Positions 17,796 to 25,953 of a stretch of 64,000 nt of DNA are shown piece by piece; the stretch's first letter is position 1; every line of letters starts with the position of its first letter. The notes beneath the pieces were generated by a model. That model worked only from the letters and a program-made list of their open reading frames with translations, was not told the origin of the DNA and did no database searches. The stretch is from CAJGCS01 sp045589955. Lineage in GTDB: Bacteria > Bacillota_I > Bacilli_A > ML615J-28 > CAG-313. The stretch spans positions 1 to 64,000 of the forward strand of contig JAZNQD010000004.1 of assembly GCA_045589955.1 (NCBI GenBank), read 5' to 3'. The position numbers were made by a program, and so were the translations under genes.

Positions 17796-19493
17796 ATGTT
17801 ATCAAAAGCACAAAAAATTATATTATATCTTAGTGCTATAGCAGCATTATTACTAGGTGTTATTCTAATTGTTCCATTTAGAACTATTCCTGGTTTAACA
17901 AAAGAATCAGCGCTTGTTGTTTTAATTGTCGAAATTGTTGTTAAGGCTGCATTAGCAATACCTTTCTTAGGATTATCTGTTTATCCTATGGTTTTAAAAT
18001 ATAGACAAATTGCTGGAAAATTCGAAAGATCAAGAGTTGTAAATGTTATGTCATATCTACCTGTTGCTATCTATACTGCAGGTTTACTAATTTTAAACAT
18101 TAATACTCTTGCTTATCCCCTAAGCGATTTATCACCAGCTCTTTGGACACTTTCATTTACAGTGCAATTATTTGACCTTGCATTTATTATTGTTGGGTTT
18201 GTACTGTTACCAAAATTCTTAATGAGATTAAATAGAAAATTAACTATTTTCTTTGATGTAGCTATGGGTTTAATTATGTGTGCTACTTTAATCATCAGTA
18301 CTATTTTATTAGTGGTATATCATAATGCTTATTCTAATTCAGTTGAATATTATGGCACAGGTGCTCCATATGGGCCTGTATTATTCTTCACTTATGTATT
18401 TGCAGTAGTTGCCTTTGTTACTATCGCAATCTTAACTAACAAAATGGTTAGAAGAGATGAAACTGAATTATACATTAACTTTGATCTACAACGCGAAGAA
18501 TTAGACGAAGTTAAAGCTCTTGCATATGATGAAGCTTATAATGATATTCTTGATGAATTTGAAGAATACTTTGATGAATCTAGAGCTGAAGCAGTTCTTG
18601 AAGAATTAGAGGAAGTAGAAAATGAAATCGAAAAAGAAGATCTTGAAGAAGCAGATCAAATTTTAGATGAATTAGATACTATCGAAAAACAATTAGAAGG
18701 TGAACCTGAAATTCAAGTTAAAGAAGTAGAAAAAGAAGTTGTAGTTGTTAAAGATGAAGAAGATGCTAAACGTATCGCTGAGCTTGAAGCTAAACTTGCA
18801 GAATTACATGAAACTCATTCTGAAAAACTTGAAGATTTACAAGATGATATTGAAGATGCTGAAGAAGAAGCAGAAGCTGCCAAAGCCGAAGCAGAACAAG
18901 CTAAAGTTGCTGCAGAAGCTGCAAGATCTGAAGCTGAAGTTGCTAAAGCAGAAGCAGAAGCTATTAAGGCTGAAGCTGCTAGAAAAGCTGCCGAAGCTGA
19001 AGCAGAAGCTGCTCGTAAAGCTGCTCTTGCTGCTGAAAAAGCTATTCAAATTGCTGAAGCTAAGAAAGCAATTAAACCTTCTTATATGAATCTTGTAAAC
19101 TATGCATCTGCATTAGAAGATGATGGTGTTACTGTTGTTGCTAATGATAAAGAAACTCAACACAAGTTCTACATCAATAAGAAATTATTCTTAGTTCTTG
19201 CAGATACAAATGTTGATTATAGAGTTACATTCTTAGCTCCTAAATCAAAAGCTATTGATTTAATCATTGATAATCCAAAAACAGTTTCTAAGGCTACATC
19301 TCCTAAAGGACCTCATTGGTATAAACTTATCAACAAAGGCACATTTGAAGGTGACCAATTAAAAGAAATCATTAAAGGTGCTTTAGAACAACAAAAACAA
19401 TTATTACAAGAAGCTGAAGAAGAAAAAGCTCGTATTAAAGCTGAAAAAGCTGCTGCTAAAAAAGCTGAAAAAGAAGCAGCTAAGGCAGAATAG
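17796..19493 (+). CDS. Unrecognised membrane protein: six membrane segments, long coiled coil, conserved C-terminal domain (copy A)
   Basis: I do not recognise this as a named family. Residues 1-215 hold about six hydrophobic segments. Residues 230-312 are very acidic. From about 312 to 425 there is an Ala/Glu/Lys heptad-like coiled coil (repeats of AEAEAAKAEAE type). Residues 427-535 form a compact domain beginning KPSYMNLVNYASALEDD, with FYINKKLFLVLAD and GPHWYKLI. The tail is Lys/Ala/Glu-rich. The KGPHWYKLI...LKEIIKGAL pattern recalls the MmcQ/YjbR fold, but this is tentative. The next gene is a paralogue with an almost identical C-terminal half. Codon bias resembles gap, suggesting good expression. 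GGGAGTGA precedes the ATG. Confidence 0.75.
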   Translation: MLSKAQKIILYLSAIAALLLGVILIVPFRTIPGLTKESALVVLIVEIVVKAALAIPFLGLSVYPMVLKYRQIAGKFERSRVVNVMSYLPVAIYTAGLLILNINTLAYPLSDLSPALWTLSFTVQLFDLAFIIVGFVLLPKFLMRLNRKLTIFFDVAMGLIMCATLIISTILLVVYHNAYSNSVEYYGTGAPYGPVLFFTYVFAVVAFVTIAILTNKMVRRDETELYINFDLQREELDEVKALAYDEAYNDILDEFEEYFDESRAEAVLEELEEVENEIEKEDLEEADQILDELDTIEKQLEGEPEIQVKEVEKEVVVVKDEEDAKRIAELEAKLAELHETHSEKLEDLQDDIEDAEEEAEAAKAEAEQAKVAAEAARSEAEVAKAEAEAIKAEAARKAAEAEAEAARKAALAAEKAIQIAEAKKAIKPSYMNLVNYASALEDDGVTVVANDKETQHKFYINKKLFLVLADTNVDYRVTFLAPKSKAIDLIIDNPKTVSKATSPKGPHWYKLINKGTFEGDQLKEIIKGALEQQKQLLQEAEEEKARIKAEKAAAKKAEKEAAKAE

Positions 19494-19504
19494 GAGGGGT
19501 TAAT

Positions 19505-21106
19505 ATGTTAAATTATAGAGAAAAAAGAACTGTATTAATTTTATCTATTATTGCTGCTGCTTTAAGTATTGTTGCTTGTATTCCTTTTGGATTAGCACAT
19601 TTATCACGTGTTGAATTCCTTCTTAAGTATATTGCATTCCCAATTGTTATTGCAATTTTATCAATTGTTATTTACAACATTAAATTCCGTAACTATCGTC
19701 CTGGATACAGATTTGCTGTTTTAGCAAGTTACATTCCTGTCTTTAGTTATATTATTGCTTTAGCAATCAATACATTTATTCTATTAGCAAGATCAAATCC
19801 TGATTTCGTATTCTCACGTAATGTTTGGATTGGTTTAGTCGTATTGATAGTATTTGTAATTGTTACTGGTGCTGTATTAATGCACGTATTTTTCCAAAAA
19901 ATTGTATTATTTACTAAAAATGAGATTATGGTTATTGACAGCTTGTTTGTTGCAATATTAGCTGTTGATGCAATTGGTTTTGGTATTTTAGCTAATAAAT
20001 TAGTTGAACATTCAGAAGCCTTTGCAAATCCTCATTGGGCATTCTTAGTTGCTCCAATCATTTTATGTGCATTATGGGGTGCATTCCATATCACTCATTT
20101 AGTTAAATTATACAAGACTGATGCAGAACTAAGACTTGAAGATAAAGCAGAATTAATTGCTCGCTTTAAACAAAGTTACTGCAATTTCTATCAAGATGCT
20201 TATGAAGAAATCTTAAATTCTTTATTTGACTATTCTGCAATTAAAAATGGTATTGAAGAAATCGAATTTATTGATGAAGATGAAGAAACAGAAGCAGCGC
20301 CTGTAGCTGAAGAAGTTGTTGAAGAACAACCTGTTGAAAAAGAAGTTGTTATTGTAAAAGATGAAGAAGATGCTAAACGTATTGCTGAACTTGAAGCACA
20401 ACTTGCAGAATTACATGAAACTCATTCTGATAAATTAGATGACTTACAAGATGACTTAGAAGATGCACAAGAAGAAGCTGAAAGTGCAAAAGCTCAAGCT
20501 GAAGAAGCTAGAGTTGCTGCTGAAAATGCTAAATCAGAAGCAGAAGTTGCTAAAGCTGAAGCTGAAGCATTAAAAGCTGAAGCTGCCGCTATAGCTGCCG
20601 AAGCTGAAGCAGAAGCTGCTCGTAAAGCTGCTCTTGCTGCTGAAAAAGCTGTATTAGTTGCTGAAGCTAAGAAAGCAATTAAACCTTCTTATATGAATCT
20701 TGTAAACTATGCATCTGCATTAGACGATGATGGTGTTACTGTTGTTGCTAATGATAAAGAAACTCAACATAAATTCTACATCAATAAGAAATTATTCTTA
20801 GTTCTTGCAGATACAAATGTTGATTATCGTATTACTTTCCTTGCTTCAAAAGAAAATGCAATCGATTTAATCATTGACAATCCTAAAACAGTTTCTAAGG
20901 CTACATCACCTAAAGGACCTCATTGGTATAAACTTATCAACAAAGGTACATTTGAAGGTGATCAATTAAAAGTAATTATTAAAGGTGCTTTAGAACAACA
21001 AAAACTATTATTACAAGAAGCTGAAGAAGAAAAAGCTCGTATTAAAGCTGAAAAAGCTGCTGCTAAAAAAGCTGAAAGAGAAGCAGCTAAAGCTCAAAAT
21101 AATTAA
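19505..21106 (+). CDS. Paralogue of the preceding gene: six membrane segments, coiled coil, conserved C-terminal domain (copy B)
   Basis: This 533-residue protein has the same architecture as copy A: about six N-terminal hydrophobic segments, an acidic linker (IEFIDEDEETEAAPVAEE), a coiled coil from about 278, and the C-terminal domain from about 393. The membrane halves share layout but little sequence. From KEVVIVKDEEDAKRIAELEA onward the two proteins are nearly the same, with only about nine differences in the last 138 residues, and long stretches of DNA are identical. It lies 11 bases after copy A behind GGAGGGG and is surely co-transcribed. The pair probably forms a membrane complex whose cytoplasmic coiled coils carry a shared ligand or partner domain; this is inference. 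Confidence 0.75.
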   Translation: MLNYREKRTVLILSIIAAALSIVACIPFGLAHLSRVEFLLKYIAFPIVIAILSIVIYNIKFRNYRPGYRFAVLASYIPVFSYIIALAINTFILLARSNPDFVFSRNVWIGLVVLIVFVIVTGAVLMHVFFQKIVLFTKNEIMVIDSLFVAILAVDAIGFGILANKLVEHSEAFANPHWAFLVAPIILCALWGAFHITHLVKLYKTDAELRLEDKAELIARFKQSYCNFYQDAYEEILNSLFDYSAIKNGIEEIEFIDEDEETEAAPVAEEVVEEQPVEKEVVIVKDEEDAKRIAELEAQLAELHETHSDKLDDLQDDLEDAQEEAESAKAQAEEARVAAENAKSEAEVAKAEAEALKAEAAAIAAEAEAEAARKAALAAEKAVLVAEAKKAIKPSYMNLVNYASALDDDGVTVVANDKETQHKFYINKKLFLVLADTNVDYRITFLASKENAIDLIIDNPKTVSKATSPKGPHWYKLINKGTFEGDQLKVIIKGALEQQKLLLQEAEEEKARIKAEKAAAKKAEREAAKAQNN

Positions 21107-21139
21107 AACATTGATGAAGACTAGTAAACATTAAATATT

Positions 21140-21328
21140 CGTTTAGAGAGTAATTGGTTAGTGAAAAATTACCGATATTAGTGTTGAAGCTCCTTCTGAG
21201 TGGAACTAATCATTCCCGCTTGAAGCGTTAAAACTATTAGAGTGCTAATTTTATATTAGAAATAGGATGGTACCGCGAATATATTCGTTCCTAAAAGTGA
21301 TTTTAATTACTTTTAGGAACTTTTTTTA
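21140..21328 (+). promoter_or_regulatory. T-box leader of alaS
   Basis: The leader has the hallmarks of a tRNA-sensing T-box: a stem I region beginning with AGAGAG at about 21145, and the T-box sequence AGGATGGTACCGCG at 21264-21277, which pairs with the uncharged tRNA acceptor end. It ends in a terminator whose 5' arm can alternatively pair in the antiterminator. Several GCT/GCG triplets lie in the 3' side of stem I, and I cannot fix the specifier without folding. By position it should sense tRNA-Ala charging. The upstream promoter is unclear; readthrough from the coiled-coil genes is possible. Confidence 0.92.
21287..21327 (+). terminator. Regulated terminator of the alaS T-box
   Basis: GTTCCTAAAAGT at 21287-21298 pairs perfectly with 21309-21320 and is followed by seven T residues. 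It is the terminator half of the T-box switch. Confidence 0.9.
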
Positions 21329-21348
21329 TGAAATTATAGGAGACAAAT

Positions 21349-24054
21349 ATGAAAAAATTAACAAGTTATGAAATTAGAAATATGTGGCTTACATTTTTTG
21401 CTTCTAAGGGACATAAAGTTGTACCAAGTGCATCTTTAGTGCCAGTAGATGATCCAACATTATTATGGATTAATGCAGGTGTTGCCCCATTAAAAAAATA
21501 TTTTGATGGACGAGAAATTCCTGAAAATCCTCGTTTATGTAATGCCCAAAAATCAATTAGAACAAATGATATCGAAAATGTTGGGAAAACGGCACGTCAT
21601 CATACATTCTTTGAAATGTTAGGTAACTTTTCAATTGGTGATTACTTCCGCGAAGAAGCAATTCAAATGGCTTCTGAAATTTTATTTGATGAAAAATGGT
21701 TTGGTTTTAACCATGACCAAATTTATATTACTTATTATCCAGATGATAAATATACTTATAATAAATGGGTATCATGTGGTGTTTCACCAGATCATTTAAT
21801 TGCCCTAGAAGACAATTTCTGGGAAATTGGTGAAGGACCATGTGGACCAGATACTGAAATTTTCTTTGACCGTGGAGAAAAATATGATCCTAATGGTCTT
21901 GGTATTAAGATGTTAAAGGAAGATATTGAAAATGATCGATATATCGAAATATGGAATATTGTTTTAAGTCAATTTAATTCAATGCCAGGGGTTCCTCGTA
22001 GTCAATACAAAGAATTACCAAGTAAAAATATTGATACAGGTAGTGGTTTAGAAAGACTTGCTTGTATTTTCCAAGAAACAGAAACAAACTATGAAACTGA
22101 TTTATTCTTACCAATGATTAAGTATATTGAAAGTATTTGTTCATATAAATATGAAGGTGCTTCATTTGAAATTAAAATGGCATTTAGAGTAATTGTCGAC
22201 CATATTCGTAGTGTCAGTTTTGCAATTGCTGATGGAGCAATGTTGTCAAATGAAGGACGTGGTTATGTTCTTAGAAGAATCTTAAGACGTGCAGTTCGTT
22301 ATGGAAGAAAATTAGGTATTACAAGACCATTCTTATATCAAATTGTTTCTGTTGTTGTTGATAATATGAAATCATTTTATACATACTTAGTCGAAAAACA
22401 AGCAATTATTGAAAAAATTGTTAAGACTGAAGAAGAAAATTTCCTAAGAACTTTAGAAGCTGGCGAAAAGAAATTACAAGAAATTATTACAAAATCGACA
22501 AATAAGACTATCTCTGGTGAAGATGCATTCTTATTATATGATACATTTGGCTTCCCAATTGAATTAACAGTAGAAGCGGCTCTTGACCAAAATTATAATG
22601 TTGATTTAGAAGGATTCAATGAAGCTCTTAAAAATCAAAAAGAACGTGCTCGTAAAGCACGTAATGATCAACAATCAATGAATGTCCAAAACGAAGACTT
22701 CTTGAATTATAAAAAAGAAAGTAAATTCATTGGGTATGAAACTTTAACAAATGAACATGCTAAAGTTGTAGGATTATTTAAAAATGGTAAAAAGGTTGAT
22801 AGTGCAAATGGATTAGTTTATGTTGTTTTAGACAAAACACCATTCTATGCTTTATCAGGTGGTCAAATGGGTGACCATGGCACATTAATTATTAATAATC
22901 AATCTGTTTCAGTTTATGATACATTCAAGTTACCTAATCAACAACATGCCCATGTAGTTGATTTAGGAGAAAACACATTATATATTAATGATGAAGTTGT
23001 TGCAACAGTTGATGAAAAAATTCGTTTTGAAGTTGCTTGTAATCACTCTGCAACTCATTTATTAAATCAAGCTTTAAGAGAAGTACTAGGTGCCCATGTT
23101 GTTCAACAAGGTTCACAAGTTACTCAAGAAAACTTAAGATTTGACTTTAACCATTATCAAAATTTAACTACTGAAGAAATTCTTCAAGTTGAAAAAATAG
23201 TAAATCAAGAAATATCTAATGCACACAAAGTAAATATTATTGAAACTTCACTTGAAGAAGCTAAAAAAGTTGGAGCTCAAGCTGAATTTGGTGAAAAATA
23301 TGGCGAAGTTGTGCGACTAGTTGATATGAACTTTAGTAAAGAACTTTGTGGTGGTACGCATGTTACAAATACTTCACTAATTGAAAAATTTGCAATTGTA
23401 AGTATTGAATCAAAAGGTTCAGGTATTTTCCGTGTTGAAGCTTCAACAAATGCAAATCTTTACTCTTATCTTGAAGAAAAAATTAACAATTTTAAACAAG
23501 AAATTATCACTATTATGGGTAAAGTTGAAGAAATTGTAAGTAAAGCTAAGAATGAAAATCAAGTTATCAGTCATGGAGAGATCACTATTCCAACATTAAC
23601 TGGTAGTTATCAAGATATTCTAACATATCGTCAAGCATACGAAGATGCAAGACGTGTTTTAAAAGAAGTAGATAAAGAATATGAAGCATTACAAAGAAAA
23701 TTAAATGCGATTGATTATAAAGATTTCTTAGGAAATGTTAAATTTATTAATGGTATTAATACAATTGTTGTCAAAGTTGAAAATCAAGATATTAACTCTG
23801 TTAAAGATGTTATTGATAATTTAGCTAATCAATTCGATAACTGTGTTATTTTCTTTGCGATTGTTAATGATGGTAAAATTATCTTTGTTGCTAAATCAAA
23901 AGGTAATAAAGTTCATTGTGGAGATTTAGTTAAAACAGCTGCTATTGCAACTGGTGGAAATGGTGGAGGTCGCCCTGATTTTGCTCAAGCGGGTGGCAAA
24001 GACGCTTCACAAGTGGACGAAGCATTACAATTAGTTCTTAATAAGGTGAATTAA
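21349..24054 (+). CDS. alaS: Alanyl-tRNA synthetase
   Basis: This class II synthetase charges tRNA-Ala. The catalytic domain is clear from LTSYEIRNMWLTFFASKGH, through KSIRTNDIENVGKTARHHTFFEMLGNFSIGDYF, to EGRGYVLRRILRRAVRYG. The editing domain has HSATH near residue 566 and CGGTHV near 667, which are the zinc ligands for hydrolysing mischarged Ser- and Gly-tRNA. The glycine-rich C-Ala end (GGNGGGRPDFAQAGG) is intact. At 901 residues the protein is full length. GGAG precedes the ATG. It is the first gene of an alaS-ruvX-DUF1292 operon, an order common in Bacillota. Confidence 0.98.
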   Translation: MKKLTSYEIRNMWLTFFASKGHKVVPSASLVPVDDPTLLWINAGVAPLKKYFDGREIPENPRLCNAQKSIRTNDIENVGKTARHHTFFEMLGNFSIGDYFREEAIQMASEILFDEKWFGFNHDQIYITYYPDDKYTYNKWVSCGVSPDHLIALEDNFWEIGEGPCGPDTEIFFDRGEKYDPNGLGIKMLKEDIENDRYIEIWNIVLSQFNSMPGVPRSQYKELPSKNIDTGSGLERLACIFQETETNYETDLFLPMIKYIESICSYKYEGASFEIKMAFRVIVDHIRSVSFAIADGAMLSNEGRGYVLRRILRRAVRYGRKLGITRPFLYQIVSVVVDNMKSFYTYLVEKQAIIEKIVKTEEENFLRTLEAGEKKLQEIITKSTNKTISGEDAFLLYDTFGFPIELTVEAALDQNYNVDLEGFNEALKNQKERARKARNDQQSMNVQNEDFLNYKKESKFIGYETLTNEHAKVVGLFKNGKKVDSANGLVYVVLDKTPFYALSGGQMGDHGTLIINNQSVSVYDTFKLPNQQHAHVVDLGENTLYINDEVVATVDEKIRFEVACNHSATHLLNQALREVLGAHVVQQGSQVTQENLRFDFNHYQNLTTEEILQVEKIVNQEISNAHKVNIIETSLEEAKKVGAQAEFGEKYGEVVRLVDMNFSKELCGGTHVTNTSLIEKFAIVSIESKGSGIFRVEASTNANLYSYLEEKINNFKQEIITIMGKVEEIVSKAKNENQVISHGEITIPTLTGSYQDILTYRQAYEDARRVLKEVDKEYEALQRKLNAIDYKDFLGNVKFINGINTIVVKVENQDINSVKDVIDNLANQFDNCVIFFAIVNDGKIIFVAKSKGNKVHCGDLVKTAAIATGGNGGGRPDFAQAGGKDASQVDEALQLVLNKVN

Positions 24055-24470
24055 TGCGATATATTGGTTTAGATTTAGGACGCCGTACTTGTGGTGTTGC
24101 AATCAGTGATCCATCTGGTATTATTGCTACTGCAGTTGATACAATTAGATTTAGAGAGAATGATTTGCAAAAATGTTTAGAATGTGTTATAATTTATGTT
24201 AGAGAAAAAAATGCTCAAAAAATAGTTCTAGGTTATCCAATTAACATGAATGGAACATTAGGACCACAATCTGAATATGTGCTTGAATTTAAAAAGATGC
24301 TTGAAGAAGCTTTAGATCTAGAAGTTATATTATATGACGAAAGATTAACAAGTGTAGAAGTTAACAAAATTATGATATCTGCAGACTTAAGTCGTAATAA
24401 ACGTAAAACTAAAGTTGATACTTTAGCAGCGACATTGATTCTACAATCATATTTAGATAGTAAAAGATAG
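24054..24470 (+). CDS. ruvX: RuvX/YqgF, pre-16S rRNA processing nuclease
   Basis: This 138-residue RNase H-fold protein opens with MRYIGLDLGRRTCGVAISDP, the family's first acidic motif. KIVLGYPINMNGT and LYDERLTS follow, and a C-terminal KTKVDTLAATLILQSYL carries the last acidic residue. The family matures the 5' end of 16S rRNA. The start codon overlaps the alaS stop in TAATG, so translation is coupled. Confidence 0.95.
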   Translation: MRYIGLDLGRRTCGVAISDPSGIIATAVDTIRFRENDLQKCLECVIIYVREKNAQKIVLGYPINMNGTLGPQSEYVLEFKKMLEEALDLEVILYDERLTSVEVNKIMISADLSRNKRKTKVDTLAATLILQSYLDSKR

Positions 24471-24487
24471 AAAGGAATAAACTTATT

Positions 24488-24910
24488 ATGGAAAACAAAA
24501 TTAATCCAATTGAAGGACAATTAACAATTATTGATGCAGAAGGCACTGAAAGATTATGCCAAATTCTATTTACTTTAGAATCAGAAGAATTTGGTAAAAA
24601 ATATGTTATTTTCTATCCTCTTGAACAATTAGAAGGAGAAGATGACGATCAAATTCAATTAATGGCTGCTTCATTTACTGAAGGTGAAGATGGTAATGGT
24701 GAATTACAAGAAATCGAAACAGAAGAAGAATGGGCTTTAATTGAAGATGCAGTTGCTGAATTTGAAGAATCTATGGAACAAGAACACCATTGTGGATGTG
24801 GCTGCGGTCATGAATGTGGTGAAGGCGAATGTGATGGCGAATGCGAATGTGAAGAAGATGGAGAAGAACATCACTGTGGATGTGGTCACTGCCATCATCA
24901 CGATGAATAA
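24488..24910 (+). CDS. DUF1292 (YrzB-like) protein with a Cys/His-rich tail
   Basis: The N-terminal 90 residues are a DUF1292 domain: ITIIDAEGTERLCQILFTLE, then KYVIFYPLEQ and EEEWALIEDAVAEFEE. The family's function is unknown, but it travels with alaS and ruvX in many Bacillota. The last 42 residues (about 99-140) are unusual, with ten Cys and nine His among Gly, Glu and Asp in patterns such as HHCGCGCGH and HHCGCGHCHHH. This looks like a metal-binding tail. AGAAAGGA precedes the ATG. Confidence 0.9.
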   Translation: MENKINPIEGQLTIIDAEGTERLCQILFTLESEEFGKKYVIFYPLEQLEGEDDDQIQLMAASFTEGEDGNGELQEIETEEEWALIEDAVAEFEESMEQEHHCGCGCGHECGEGECDGECECEEDGEEHHCGCGHCHHHDE

Positions 24911-24918
24911 TTAAAAAA

Positions 24919-24950
24919 TCGAGTATAGATTAATCTATACTCGAATTTTT
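24919..24950. terminator. Bidirectional terminator between convergent operons
   Basis: A 26-base perfect palindrome spans 24919-24944 (core GAGTATAGATTAATC), flanked by A and T runs. It ends both the alaS operon and mrp. Confidence 0.85.
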
Positions 24951-25951
24951 TATTTTGTATTCATAATAACAAAATCAGCAATTTGATCGTAAATTTGACC
25001 ATTAGTTTCATCAATTTCAAAAATATCTTGGTGTTTCTTTGGCTGAGCAATTGGAATTTGCGCAATTAGTTCAGTTTCTAAAGCTTGTGCAACTTGAATA
25101 CCACCGCCTTGGCCAAAAATATATTCTTTTTGTCCATTAATTGGATTTGTATAGTATGACATATTTTCAACTACACCTAAAAGTTCATGATTTAGTGAAC
25201 GACAGGCATGGCCTGCTTTTACTGCAACATGGCTTGCAGATGGATGTGGAGTCGTTACTAAGATCATTTTTGCTTGAGGAACAATATTCTTAATATCTAA
25301 TGTGATATCTCCAGTTCCTGGTGGGAAGTCAATAATAACAAATTTTGTATCTGGACGCCATTTGACATCATAAAAGAAGTGGTTTAGCATACTATTCAAC
25401 ATTCCTCCACGCCAAATAACTGGTTGGCTTGGATCTGTAAAAAACTCAGTAGAAATAATTTCCATATTATCTTTAAATAAAGGAATAATTTTTTGATCTT
25501 CAGTAAAATGTGGATTAGCATGAGGAACTTCTAAGATGGTAGGTAAGCTAGATCCATAGATATCTGCATCAATAATACCAACATCATAACCTTTTTTCAT
25601 TAAACGATAAGCGATGTTTGCAGCAACATTACTTTTACCTACACCACCTTTACCAGAAATTACTCCGATAAAGTTAATAGGTTGTTTTGTAATGCTCCCA
25701 TATACGCGATTTTCTTCAATTTCAATTTTAATGCCGGCATGACCTTCATCAATTTTTACTAGTTTTGCAATAGAACGTTTAAATTTTGTTTCATCATCAC
25801 CACTAATTTTATGCATAGTGACAAGTACTGTTACAACATCTTTTTCATCGTCATAACCAATATGTTTTAAAGCGTTGTTTTCTTTAATTGTTTGACCATT
25901 ACTAGGGTCAATAATAGCTTCAATTTTTGTTTTTAATGCATCTAAATTCAT
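24950..25951 (-). CDS. Mrp/NBP35-type P-loop ATPase lacking the CxxC motif
   Basis: The N-terminal MIP18 (DUF59) domain occupies about residues 1-85. A ParA/MinD-type ATPase follows with deviant Walker A GKGGVGKS at 100-107, IIDADIYGSSLP, and FPPGTGD. Canonical Mrp/ApbC proteins bind a transferable Fe-S cluster with a CxxC in VENMSYFxCPxCG. Here the segment reads VENMSYYTNPINGQKEY with no cysteine. It therefore resembles the SalA-like branch and may not carry Fe-S clusters. The 333-residue length is normal. It lies 2 bases after tmcAL in the same direction, with AGAAAGGA as ribosome binding site. Confidence 0.9.
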   Translation of the reverse strand: MNLDALKTKIEAIIDPSNGQTIKENNALKHIGYDDEKDVVTVLVTMHKISGDDETKFKRSIAKLVKIDEGHAGIKIEIEENRVYGSITKQPINFIGVISGKGGVGKSNVAANIAYRLMKKGYDVGIIDADIYGSSLPTILEVPHANPHFTEDQKIIPLFKDNMEIISTEFFTDPSQPVIWRGGMLNSMLNHFFYDVKWRPDTKFVIIDFPPGTGDITLDIKNIVPQAKMILVTTPHPSASHVAVKAGHACRSLNHELLGVVENMSYYTNPINGQKEYIFGQGGGIQVAQALETELIAQIPIAQPKKHQDIFEIDETNGQIYDQIADFVIMNTK

Positions 25952-25953
25952 AT

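Noticed and set aside
18837..19049. Antisense frame very rich in Ser, Phe and Cys in the coiled-coil gene, and a Leu/Lys-rich frame on the same strand
   Set aside because: Both are artefacts of the repetitive Ala/Glu/Lys codons of the real gene.
18870..19050. Repetitive GCT/GAA/GCA codons as a possible DNA repeat array
   Set aside because: The periodicity is codon-level and follows the coiled-coil protein. There is no regular repeat unit with spacers, so it is not CRISPR or a satellite.
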